A stretch of DNA of 64,000 nucleotides from assembly GCA_030035585.1 (NCBI GenBank), contig CM057476.1, forward strand, positions 19,266,501 to 19,330,500, given 5' to 3'. The notes beneath the pieces were generated by a model. That model saw only the letters and a program-made list of their open reading frames with translations. It was not told the origin of the DNA and made no database searches. Positions within the stretch are counted from its first letter, which is position 1; each line of letters starts with the position of its first letter. Shown here piece after piece: positions 55,190-64,000 of this stretch. The translations under genes were made by a program, and so were the position numbers. Source of the DNA: Dugong dugon. Its lineage: Eukaryota > Chordata > Mammalia > Sirenia > Dugongidae.

Positions 55190-56290
55190 TTTATTTTTTT
55201 TTAATTTTATTGTGCCTTATGTGAAAGTTTACAGTGCAAATTACTTTCTCACTCAAAAATTAACACACAAATTTTTTTGTGACATTGGTTGCAATTTCCA
55301 CAATGGGTCAGCATTCTTCCCCTTTCCCTTTATACCCCAGGTTCCCCATGTCCATTCATCCAGTTTTCCTGCCCTTTCCTGCCTTCTCATCTTTGCTTTT
55401 GGGCAAGTGTTGTCCATTTGGTCTCACATACTTGACTAAACTAAGAAGCATGTTCCTCACATGTGTTATTGTTTGTTTTATAGGCCTGTCTAATCTTTGG
55501 CTGAAAGGTGGACTTCAGGAGTGACTTCCGTTCTGAGTTAGCAGGGTGTCCAGGGGCTATAGTCTCAGGGATTCGTCTAGTCTCTGTCAGACCAGTAAGT
55601 CTGGTCTTTTTTTTTGTGAATTTGAATTTTGTTCTACATTTTTCTCCTGCTGTGTCTAGGATCCTCCATTTTGATCCCTGTCAAAGTGATTGTTGATGGT
55701 GGCCGGGCCCCATCTATTTCTTATGGGCTCAGGCTGGTGGAGGCTGTGGTTCATGTGGTCCATTAGTCCTCTGGACTAATATTTTCCTTGTATCTTTGGT
55801 TTTCTTCATTTTACTTTGCTCCAGACAGAATGGGACTAATGTATCTTAGATGGCTGCTCACCACCTGTTAAGACCCTAGACGCTACTCACCAAAGTAGGA
55901 TGTAAAACATTTTCTTCACGGACTGTGTTATGCCAGTTGACCTAGATGTTCCCCAAGACCATGGCCCCCAGCCTTCAGCCTCAGTAACTTAGTCCTTCAA
56001 GGTGTTTAGATGTGTCTAGGAAGCTTCTATGACTTTGCCTTGGTCAAGTCGTGCTGACATCCCCTGTATCGTGTGTTGTTTTTCCCTTCACCAAAGTTAA
56101 CACTTGTCTACTATCTAGTTAGTGATTTCCTCTCCCCTCCCTGGTAACTATCAAAGATTGTATTTTTTTTTTCTGTGTGTAAACATTCTCTTAAGTTTTT
56201 ATAAAAGTGGTCTCACACAACATTTGTCCTTTTGTGGTTGACTTATGTCATTCAGCATAATTCCCTCCAGATTCATGTGAAAAAACCTTG
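55190..56290 (-). mobile_element. L1 3' end, 1.1 kb
   Basis: Poly-T and full L1 3' UTR in reverse; the far end encodes the last ORF2 residues (LEGIMLNDISQPQKDKC). 5'-truncated. Confidence 0.9.
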
Positions 56291-57604
56291 TTGTTCTTCC
56301 GGAACAGACGCTAAGGCCCAAAGCTGAGGACATAGTGTACTGAGTGTTACCTATTCTAAACTGGGAGAAGTGCTGGCTACAGCCTGTCTTTGGGGCCACC
56401 TTCCTCTCAGGGCTAAGTGAGAGGGGCAAAAATGAGGCCCAGCCTACTTTCCCAAGTCAATTAAAGGGGAGACCTAGGGGGTGGGAAGATGCCTGTGGGT
56501 GAGTGTGGTATTTGAGAATAGGGGTGCACCAGTTTCCACTAATGGTTCACCTGGATCTCCCCAAGGAAAGGGAGAGAATAGCCTCTCCTTCAAACTCTAC
56601 GTCTAGTTCTAAAGACCTTCCCATGTAATGGAATGCAATGTTTCTATCTGGCAGGACAAGATAGGACAATAATAACCTTTTTAAATGTTAAAAAGACACC
56701 CCGTAGAGTCTAGATCATTCTTGTGGCTTTGTCTGTCCATGTGATCACAATTTCTGAGGCCTTTCTTCTGAGACACAGGTGAGCTAGAGGCCAGAAAAGA
56801 GAGTGAAGAAGGTATCAGAGTGAGCCTCACCTCTGCCTCCAGGCCCCCTTCTCTCAGTCAAGGTGAAGAATGTTGAATCGGATTTGAGTTTTGAATTTTA
56901 AAATAAAAAGGACAGATAGTGATGATGCTTGCACAACATGGTAAAAGTAATTCACTGAATTGTACACGTAAAAATGGCTCAAATGGCAAATGTTAGATAG
57001 TCCACCACAATAAAATATAATCAGACAGTAATTTAAATACCAAAGTGAGATGGAGCTCTGAAATTAGTTGCAAAGGGAGATTTCCAACTGAATCCAGATG
57101 GGGCAGCTGAAGAACGCTCCTTTAGGTTTTTATCCCAAGGAGCTGAGCCTATGGATAAACCATTTGCCTGAAGAATAATCACAGCAGCTGAGATGTCTGT
57201 AAGGCCTTACCTAGTGACCCTGTTATCTCCCAAGGTGCCACAGACCCTGGATCTGCCTGACGGATATCAGAGCGGGCCCTGCTGGTTACTCGCTGTGGCA
57301 TTATCATCATAAATTAGTAATACATCCCTATTTATAAGAACATCTATTAGTCAACAACATTCACACCTCCCTGGTTAGAGGAACAGCAAGAGCCAGGCAG
57401 CAGGAAAATTGTTAACTTCGTGAGATGTGGAGTGCTATTATTACTCAAGTGGTCTTTGTAAGAATCAATGAGACAGAGCGTGTACAAAAATATTTGTGAA
57501 TTGATTGACTATGGATACTCTATATAAATGTCAGTTATTTAAAATAGCCTGGAACTTAGAGGTCTGAGCAGATTTTGTTGGTGAGGGCAGCAGGTTATTC
57601 CCAG
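56291..57604. other. Intergenic, mostly unique
   Basis: An L1-like scrap at 56925-57020 (GAATTGTACACGTAAAAATGG) and otherwise no recognised repeat, exon or RNA gene. Confidence 0.5.
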
Positions 57605-58000
57605 GTCAGGCTAAAGCAGGGGTTCTCAAAGTGTAGTTTGCAGGCACACTGAGCGTCCCTAAGACTTTTTCAGGGGGGCTTTTAGGAAACCCTGGTGGTG
57701 TAGTGGTTAAGAGCTATAGCTGCTAACCAAAAGGTTGGTAGTTCAAATCCACCAGGTGCTCCTTGGAAACCCTATGTGGCAGTTCTACTCTGTCCTGTAG
57801 GGTTGCTATTAAGTTGGAATTGACTCGATGGCAATGGGTTTTTTGGTTTGAGGTTAAAACTGTTTTCATAATAATATTAAGACATTATTTTGCCTTTCCC
57901 ATTCTCATTCTGTCTTGAGCATATGCTGGGGTTTTCCAGAAGCTACACAATATGTGATGAGGTCATTGTTCTGATAGCTAATGGAATGTATGTTTAGGTG
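57605..58000 (+). mobile_element. Old DNA transposon split by an AfroSINE
   Basis: GGTTCTCAAAGTGTAGTTTGC before the SINE; TTTTCATAATAATATTAAGAC and TTTTCCAGAAGCTACACAATA after it. Family name not certain. Confidence 0.65.
57688..57850 (+). mobile_element. AfroSINE, short form
   Basis: AAACCCTGGTGGTGTAGTGG to ACTCGATGGCAATGGGTTT; CACCAGGTGCTCC joins TTGGAAACCC. Confidence 0.93.
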
Positions 58001-58019
58001 TTCCTGGGTTTTAAGTATT

Positions 58020-58215
58020 TCTTAGTTTTGATCAGTGGTTGCCAGAGACTGGGACTGGGTGGAGGGGTTGACTACAAAGGGGCAGGAGGTAATTTTTGAG
58101 GGTTGATGATTCTATCTTGATTATGGTGGTGGTTTCATGACTATGTATGTTTGTCAAAACTCAACAGTAAAAATGGATGAACTTTACTATGTAAATTGCA
58201 CCTCAATTAAGAAAA
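58020..58215 (+). mobile_element. Old L1 3' UTR fragment
   Basis: AGTGGTTGCCAGAGACTGGG, GTCAAAACTCAACAGTAAAA and ACTATGTAAATTGCACCTC. Confidence 0.8.
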
Positions 58216-58443
58216 GCCAAAAATTATTTCTCAATTTTAATTTCTAGTAGGATAAATATAGATATAACCCAATAAATAAAAGCTCTCAATAATTTTTAAG
58301 CATACAAAGAAGTCCTGAGACCAGAAAGTTTCAACTGAAGCCTTCATTTTATTTTCCACTAAAGCAGTTGCAATTACTGCTTCTGGAGTTGGGGAAACTG
58401 ATTTATAAGGAGGGTAAATTCTCTCTGGCCCTAATGCTTCAAA

Positions 58444-59512
58444 AGTTGTGCTGTCCAATGTGGTATCCACTGGCCACTTGTGGCTATTGAGCATATAAAA
58501 AGTGACTAATCCAAACTGAGATGTTCTTAGTACAAAAGATTGTCATTATCTCATTAATAGTTTTTATAGAGAAATGATATCTGTGATATATTCGGTTAAG
58601 TAAAGTATATTATTAAAATCAAGTTCACCAAACACCTAATGGGATTTGGTTCCTTGGTTTGGAGGTTTAGGGTCATGGTTTAATGGGGCATCCCAGTTAG
58701 TTGGCCTATTAATGTGTTTAGTGCTTCTGTTCTACCACCTAGTTCGTTGGGTAGTTCCTGGGGTCTTAAAAGACTGCAAGCATAACAATTGCTCTCTATT
58801 TGCCTGGACCAACAGAGGAAGAAGGGGAGTTAACAATAAGAGGAGGAAATGCTATGTGTGGCAAATTGCCTCCATGAACAACTGTCTCCTTTGCCATGAG
58901 ACCAGAAGAACTGGATGGTGCCCGGCTACCATTACTGAACATTTTGATCAAAGACTCCACAGAAGAATCCTGATCTAAAGGGGGAAATCCAGAACACAAC
59001 TTCAAATTCTTATGGACTCTAGAGTTTCTGGAGCCGTGGAGGCTGGATGAACCCCTGAAAATACAGCCCTGAGAACAATCTTTAAACCCTAAACCAAAAA
59101 TATCTCCTGAAGTCTTCTTAAAACCAAACAGTACTTTAGCTCAACTAGTAAAAAAATGTCTGCCTTGAGCACTGTACTCTTTTAAGAACTATCAAAAGGG
59201 GATCAAATTGAGAACAGCAACTCCAAAGATTAGACAGGAAGCTTAGGGGCACTGAGTTTATGTGAATGGGGGAGGAACAACTCAGAAAAGGAGGGTGAGA
59301 ATGGTTGCCCAACTCAAAGAATGTGATCAATGTCACTGAATTGTACATATAGAAACGGTTGAACCGGTCTGTTTTGCTCTGTATATTCTTAACAATATAA
59401 ATTAAAAAATAGTCAAGTTCACCTGTTGCTTTTTCCTTTTTTTAAAATGTGTCTACTAGAAGATTTTAAATTACATATGTGGCTCCTGTTATATTTCTAT
59501 TGCACAGGACTA
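58444..59512 (+). mobile_element. hAT-like element split by an L1
   Basis: TTGTGCTGTCCAATGTGGTAT at the left end and ATTTCTATTGCACAGGACTA at the right; the halves rejoin across the duplicate TCAAGTTCACC (58619-58629 and 59413-59423). Confidence 0.83.
58630..59412 (+). mobile_element. L1 3' UTR inside the hAT element
   Basis: CTGGGGTCTTAAAAGACTGC, GAAGAACTGGATGGTGCCCGG and TGTCACTGAATTGTACATAT to an A-rich end; 11-bp perfect target duplicate. Confidence 0.88.
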
Positions 59513-59929
59513 TTCTGGAGACACACAGACCTGACAATCTTGATTTCACACGTTACAAGCTGTGTCAAAAGCTAAACTTCTTGGGTTTCTTGGGATGTAA
59601 AATGTGGGTTATGTTTAGTGTTAAGATTAAATGTTAATAATACATGTGATGCACTTAGCAATGCAGCAGGCACCTGAGGAAACAGTAAGTTTGGTGGCTG
59701 TTATTATTAAAGGCCCCAGTTTTCGTTCTGATGCCATCAAAGTTGGGCCCCTCCTTGGAGGCCTGTTTCCTCTGACAATAACTAACGGTAGCCTGGGCCT
59801 CACCCCCGCTTTCGGGAAGGGGCCGCCCTCTCCACACCGACAAATTCAAATCATGACCCACAGTCCCGCCTGGGAGCGGGGCATCTGTATTTATGTACAG
59901 AGCCCAGAGCAAAAAAACCTGAAAAAGCA
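59513..59929. other. Upstream of USP30, nothing recognised
   Basis: Unique sequence leading into the CpG island; a MIR-like scrap near 59600-59700. Confidence 0.5.
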
Positions 59930-60161
59930 GCAGCCCCGAGCCGCCGGGCCTCCTTCAGCAATCTACACCAGCGCCTTTTCCTAACAGAGACAGACGGACG
60001 TGGTCCGCCGGCTATTGCTCTCCGGCGGCGGCTACTTCCGGTTCGTTCCGGGCGCCCGTCCCTGGGCCTACCCTCCCACGAGGAGCTGGGGGTTTGGCCG
60101 CGGGTTCCGCCGCCTCGGGAGCGTTCAGAGCCCTCCATCCGGCCGCGGCGGCGGTAGTCGC

Positions 60162-60227
60162 GGGGGCGGGGGCGGGGGCGGGGGCGGGGGCGGGGGCGGG
60201 GGCGGGGGCGGGGGCGGGGGCGGGGCC
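60162..60227 (+). repeat. (GGGGGC)10 hexanucleotide tract
   Basis: Ten perfect GGGGGC units (60162-60221) end in GGGGCC and lie 15 bases upstream of the USP30 ATG. On the plus strand, five-G runs every six bases can form G-quadruplexes. Such tracts change length easily, and short-read assemblies often get the count wrong. Confidence 0.97.
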
Positions 60228-60242
60228 TCCGGCGCAGCCGCT

Positions 60243-60325
60243 ATGCTGAGCTCCCGGGCCGAGGTTGCGATGACTGCGGCCGACAGGACCATCCAGCGCT
60301 TTTTGCGGGCCGCGGCGGCGGTCAG
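60243..60325 (+). CDS. USP30: USP30 exon 1 (start codon, residues 1-28)
   Basis: USP30 is a ubiquitin-specific cysteine protease anchored in the outer mitochondrial membrane, where it removes ubiquitin from mitochondrial proteins and counters Parkin-driven mitophagy. The exon encodes MLSSRAEVAMTAADRTIQRF then LRAAAAV and two bases of Arg28, followed by donor GTGAGC. This matches the human N-terminus (MLSSRAE...MTAADRAIQRFLR...AVR) with a few substitutions. The start at 60243 has G at -3; a second Met at codon 10 (60270) could also serve. The membrane anchor and catalytic domain lie in later exons outside the window; exon 2 (expected YKVMKNW) is not found up to 64000. Confidence 0.94.
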
Positions 60326-60514
60326 GTGAGCTCTGAGGGGCGGGGCGGCCGGAGAGTGCCTGGCTGGGGTCCCGTGACCTGGCCGGAGGCGGCCTTTTCA
60401 CGCCTTAGTCGGGGTTTCCGGGGTCCGAGTGGTCACTCGGAAGCTTCCACGAACTGGAGGGTTGGAGGCCCAAGCCCTGGGGCGGGAAGGGCGACGGGCC
60501 TCTGAGGGCTTCTA

Positions 60515-61255
60515 GTCCTTTCGGCAACATAATTCTGTCTGCACGCTCCAATTCTGTTAGCGCCCCCCATTTTGTCAGTACGTTCCCCGGCCTGCCAGTG
60601 CACCCAGTCCTGTCACTGTGCCCAGGTTTGCTAAGTCTCCCCAATCTTGTTAAGGCACCGAATTCTGTCAATGTACCTTGTCCTCTTAGTGCCTCCCAGG
60701 CCTCCCAGGGCCCCCCAGTCTTTCTAGGAATACTTCAATCCTTCTGGGCCCACTAATCATGCCGGTACCTGGAACTGCCAGGATCCCCCACTCTTTCCAG
60801 GCTCTCCAATCCTTCCAAAAGTCCCACAGTCCTGTTTGTGCCCCTGAGCCTGCTAAGGCTCGCCAGTCTTATCAGGACCCCGTATTCCTGCCAGGGCCCC
60901 AGAATCTGTCCAGGACTTTCCCAATCTTTCTACCTTGCCGGGGTCTCCCGGTGTTATCAGGCTCTTTAATTCTGCCAGGGTTTCCTCAATCCTTAAATGC
61001 CCAAAGCTGCCCCCCTCCCCCATCAGAACCTCTTGTCAGAACTCAGTTCTGTCAGGGAACCACAATTTTTGTCTGGGCTCATAATCTTGTTCGTGACTCC
61101 CTCTACTCGCAAGGATTCCTAAACCAGTCTGGCCTCCTTAACCTGTTAAGGCTGCCCCAATCCTGTTAAGATCCCCTATTCCTGCCAGGCCGCCCTAGTC
61201 TGGGTCCCCAGTTTTATCAGGATCTCCCAATCCTGCCAGAGCTTCCGTCTCCTCT
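60515..61255 (+). repeat. Degenerate tandem array, unit about 19 bp
   Basis: About 740 bp consist of recurring blocks such as CCAATTCTGTTAGCGCC, CCAGTCCTGTCACTGTGCC, CCAATCTTGTTAAGGCAC and CCCAATCCTGCCAGAGC. The underlying unit is about CCCAATCCTGTCAGGGCC, 17-21 bp long, roughly 35-40 diverged copies. No copy is perfect, so the array is old. It begins about 190 bp after the exon 1 donor of USP30. Confidence 0.85.
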
Positions 61256-61631
61256 TCTTATCCACCCTCCCATGTGCTCCAGGCTTCAGAGCTGAGCACT
61301 GCGGCCCAGTACTGACCCTATTTGACTGAAACCTGTTCCTCAGATCAGTTTCTGTCCTCTCAAACTGGAGCAGTTTTAAAGAGCTATTATCCCAGGGCTG
61401 GAAGCAAGCCCTTAATGGCTATCCTGTTCTGTGCCCCCATTCCATAGCTGGGAAATGGGCCATAGACAGACTTGCCTGTGGTCCCACTGCTGAACTGATA
61501 GCAGAGCTGGAAGGAGAAGTTAGATCTCACATCCAGGCCCCACTACCCTCCTTGACTTGTCATTTTGCAGAGGAGTGGAGTTTCCAAAGTCTGTCACTTG
61601 CCCTGGTTTTTCAGTGCATGCCCCACTAACC

Positions 61632-61838
61632 ACCAGTTACCATTTGGCATTGAGTCAATTCTGACTCAGGGTGACCCCATGTGTGTCAGAGTAGAACTAT
61701 GCTTCATAGGGTTTTCAATGGCTGAGTTTTCAGAAATAGATTGCCAGGTCTTGTTTCTGAGGCACCTCCTGGTGGACTTGAACCTCCAGTCTTTCTGTTA
61801 CAGCCAAGCACGTTAACCATTGTACCACCTGGAGAATT
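61632..61838 (-). mobile_element. AfroSINE, long form
   Basis: ACCAGTTACCATTTGGCATTG to CATTGTACCACCTGGAG. Confidence 0.9.
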
Positions 61839-61929
61839 AGGGCAAACCCTGTGTCCCATCCCTTTGTTGCTCTGTCCTTCATTTCCCCTCACAAGCATTG
61901 TGATTTTAGGCACAGACTTGGGAGCCCAT

Positions 61930-62085
61930 CAGGGATGGGTTCACATTCTGGCTGCCACACTCACTTTGACCAGGTGACCACATCTCTTTGTATCCTTGTT
62001 GGTAAAAATGGGGATGAAAATAGAACCTACCTCTGTGAGGTTGTTTTGAGAATGAGATGAGATTACCACAGTGTCTAGCATACAG
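61930..62085 (+). mobile_element. MIR SINE, partial
   Basis: TTGACCAGGTGACCACATC, GAGGTTGTTTTGAGAATGAG and ACAGTGTCTAGCATACAG. Confidence 0.72.
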
Positions 62086-62086
62086 T

Positions 62087-62306
62087 AAAAATAAAAAAAC
62101 CAAACCCGATGCCGTCTAGTTGATTCTGACTCATGGTGACCTCGTGTATGTCAGAATAGAACTACACGCCCTGTGGTTTTCAATGGCTGTTATCTTACAA
62201 AAGTAGATCACCAGGCCTTTCTTCCACAGCACCATTGGGTAGATTTGAACTGCCAACCTTTTGGTTAATAGCTGAGCGCAAACCATTTGTGCCACCCAGG
62301 GACTTT
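62087..62306 (-). mobile_element. AfroSINE, long form
   Basis: AAAAAAACCAAACCCGATGCC to TTTGTGCCACCCAGGGACT. Confidence 0.92.
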
Positions 62307-62458
62307 ATGCACTAAAATGTTAGTGCTTGATTAAGGGATATGAAGAACACTTGTAAAGAGCTTTAGCATTTCTATGATAGTCCTTTTTAACCTTTCTGGG
62401 CACTCTTGTGAATGTAAAAGTCAGCAGAGTGATGCATTAAGAAGCTTCTGAGATTATA

Positions 62459-62818
62459 CACCCACTCCTCACTTATGGACATGGTTAGCTTCCAAAGACC
62501 AGGTTGTTATGCAAAAATTGGCATTATGTGAAAATGGAGGATGACCACATGAGATCACAAAATGGAGGATGACTACATCATTACATAGTTGCCAAATTAC
62601 ATCATTACATAACTGCCAAACCTCTGAGAATTGTGGCCCACCCAAGTTGACACATAACCTTAACCATCACAGCCAGTGTTACTCTCTCCTTGCACCTGGG
62701 CGTTTGTTACTACCAGACATATGTTGTTAATGCACAAAGTAGTTGGAGAGGAGATTTTTTTTACTATTGTAAATGCGAAATGTTGGATAACGAGATAGTC
62801 GTAAGTGAGGAGTGGGTG
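62459..62818. mobile_element. Non-autonomous DNA transposon with 18-bp TIRs
   Basis: The left end CACCCACTCCTCACTTAT and the right end GTAAGTGAGGAGTGGGTG are inverted repeats with one mismatch, each flanked by TA (62457-62458 and 62819-62820). This fits Tc1/mariner-pogo (Tigger-like) elements. It carries an LTR fragment inside. Confidence 0.8.
62535..62672 (-). mobile_element. LTR family B fragment inside the TIR element
   Basis: CACAAAATGGAGGATGACTAC to GTTGACACATAACCTTAACC and ATCACA; matches the right end of the copies at 13877 and 26182. Confidence 0.78.
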
Positions 62819-62824
62819 TAATAC

Positions 62825-63245
62825 TTAATAGTAGTGGCTAACATTTATTAAGCTCTTACTGTATGCTCTTTGCATTGTTGTTGTTAGGTGCCATTGAGTT
62901 GATTCTGACTCATAGCAAGCCACGTGTGCAGACTAGAACAGTGTCCCATAGGGTTTTCAAGGCTGTGACCTTTTGGAAGCAGATTGCCAGGCCTGTCTTC
63001 CAAGGCACATCTGGATGGGTTCGAACCACCAACCTTTCAGCTACTGGTTGTGCGCTTAACCGTTTGTGCCACCCAGGGACTTCTAGCTGATGCATTAATA
63101 CTTACTGAGTCCTCACAACAACCCTGTGAGGTAGGGCTCACGATTGTCTTCATTGTATAGATGATGAAGCCATGGTTCAGAAGGTGAAATGATGTCCTAG
63201 GAAGTAGCAAAGCCAGGATTTGAACCAGATTAATGTTATTCCGCT
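62825..63245 (+). mobile_element. MIR split by an AfroSINE
   Basis: GTGGCTAACATTTATTAAGC before and ACTGAGTCCTCACAACAACC, AGCCAGGATTTGAACCAG after the SINE. Confidence 0.83.
62874..63083 (-). mobile_element. AfroSINE, long form, inside MIR
   Basis: TTGTTGTTGTTAGGTGCCATT to GTTTGTGCCACCCAGGGAC. 63246-63734 is AT-rich and holds nothing recognised. Confidence 0.9.
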
Positions 63246-63734
63246 TTCTTAACCAAGCTCTGTGTACATTCTGTTGGCTGTCTTGGAAGAACAAAGGTTT
63301 GAAATTCATTTCTGAGCCACGACACTAGGAAAATGCTGGTTGTTGTAAGACCGAGTCACTGTTAGCGCCAGTAACTGTTCACAGGGTTAATGTGTACTGA
63401 ACTGAGATCAATACAAGACTCAAATTATCTAAACATTGGGTGAGATTATCACACACAAGTATACATATATACCAGACATTATACAGAATGTATGTTACAC
63501 GTGAATAGACACATATATGATTTACCTTGTTAGGTGGAAATACATAACTTTGTATAAGTGTTTTAAATTGATGGCGAAATGTCTTAATTTGTAGTAAAAG
63601 AATAACTTCAGTGTCCAAGTCAAGCCTGAAATTAAGAAGTCTTTGATTTTATAAATATTTAGAATATCTTTTATACTATTTTGTGGTCCCCTGCCCATTT
63701 AATATTCTAAAAGAGAAATCTATTTCTCTATCCT

Positions 63735-63975
63735 TTGCCAAATATTCAATCATTCAGTAAATATTAGTGAGAACCTACTATGTGCCAGGGACAGTCTAGA
63801 CACTGAGGATATGTCAGTGAGTAAAACAAAGTTCCCTGCCTTTGGGGACTTTACCTTCTAGTTGAGGGAGAGAAACAAACATAGTGAATAAGTGAATTTT
63901 GTGTTAGAAGGTGGTAAGTGCTCTGGTAAAAGGGAAAAGTAGACACAGGTAGAAGGAACCAGGAGTGCAGGTTCA
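63735..63975 (+). mobile_element. Old mammalian repeat (same type as 12525)
   Basis: ATTCAGTAAATATTAGTGAG, CTACTATGTGCCAGGGACAG and ATGTCAGTGAGTAAAACAAAG. Confidence 0.62.
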
Positions 63976-64000
63976 AATAGTGTGCTCAGGGTTGTTGTTG

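Larger units (their letters stand above)
59930..60510 (+). promoter_or_regulatory. USP30: USP30 CpG-island promoter and 5' UTR
   Basis: A dense CpG cluster surrounds the USP30 start codon. An ETS-type site, ACTTCCGG, lies at 60034-60041, common in TATA-less promoters of mitochondria-related genes. No TATA box is seen. The (GGGGGC)n tract at 60162-60221 lies between this site and the ATG. The transcription start is not determinable, but probably lies between about 60000 and 60160. Confidence 0.75.
60326..64000 (+). other. USP30: USP30 intron 1 (5' part)
   Basis: From the GTGAGC donor to the right edge no further exon is recognised. The interval holds the 19-bp-unit array (60515-61255), three minus-strand AfroSINEs, MIR copies and a TIR element carrying an LTR fragment. 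About 61256-61631 shows no repeat or exon that I recognise. Confidence 0.85.

Noticed and set aside
59631-59984. Plus-strand 117-codon frame just upstream of USP30
   Set aside because: No similarity to a known protein, no splice signals that make sense, and it overlaps a frame on the other strand; best seen as promoter-proximal noise.
60000-60329. Plus-strand frame of 109 codons with a poly-Gly run ending at USP30 exon 1
   Set aside because: The Gly run is the GGGGGC repeat read as codons. It overlaps the recognised USP30 coding start, which matches the known N-terminus.
60012-60401. Minus-strand frame with an (AP)n run
   Set aside because: Again the hexanucleotide repeat; no gene-like features.
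1-64000. CRISPR array, phage, operon or bacterial island
   Set aside because: Direct repeats found are SINEs, LINEs, LTRs or tandem satellites; spliced genes and CpG islands show a vertebrate genome.
63991-64000. TTGTTGTTG run at the right edge as a microsatellite
   Set aside because: Probably the start of another reverse RTE/AfroSINE tail; too short to call.

Overview
The window is nuclear DNA of a placental mammal, and the repeats place it in Afrotheria. About forty copies of the tRNA-derived AfroSINE are scattered on both strands (5' end like GAGCCCTGGTGGCRCAGTGG, 3' end like GAATCGACTCGACGGCAA). At least seven of them lack about 45 bp in the middle, the form described for the subfamily limited to hyraxes, sirenians and elephants. 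RTE/BovB-type LINEs and a young-looking L1 lineage are also common. An elephant is the most likely source, but manatee or hyrax cannot be excluded from sequence alone.

Two protein-coding genes lie head to head. SVOP (synaptic vesicle 2-related protein, an MFS-fold membrane protein) runs on the minus strand. Exons 1 to 6 are present: exon 1 with the start codon at 44136-44170 inside a CpG-rich promoter, exons 2 to 5 between 20172 and 17263, and exon 6 at 4104-3980. They join in frame and encode the first 192 residues plus two bases of codon 193; later exons lie beyond the left edge. Intron 1 is about 24 kb and intron 5 about 13 kb. USP30 (mitochondrial outer-membrane deubiquitinase) starts on the plus strand at 60243 in a CpG island; only coding exon 1 (28 residues, last codon split) is inside, and the rest lies beyond the right edge.

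Everything else is introns, roughly 15 kb of intergenic DNA (44.6-59.9 kb), and interspersed repeats. An RPL21 processed pseudogene lies antisense in SVOP intron 1. Several nests of elements can be dated relative to one another by target-site duplications: AfroSINE > L1 > RTE at 16.4-17.2 kb; AfroSINE > L1 at 28.0-30.9 kb; MIR > L1 > L1 at 48.1-49.6 kb; L1 > solo LTR at 49.9-52.1 kb; L2 > LTR > AfroSINE at 44.9-45.8 kb; hAT > L1 at 58.4-59.5 kb. The features most worth checking are a GC-AG intron in SVOP, a (GGGGGC)10 tract just before the USP30 start codon, a long degenerate array of about 19-bp units in USP30 intron 1, and a five-unit ATTCATT-rich array near 8 kb. I found no CRISPR array, operon, phage or other unknown multi-gene system; this is ordinary, repeat-dense mammalian sequence.
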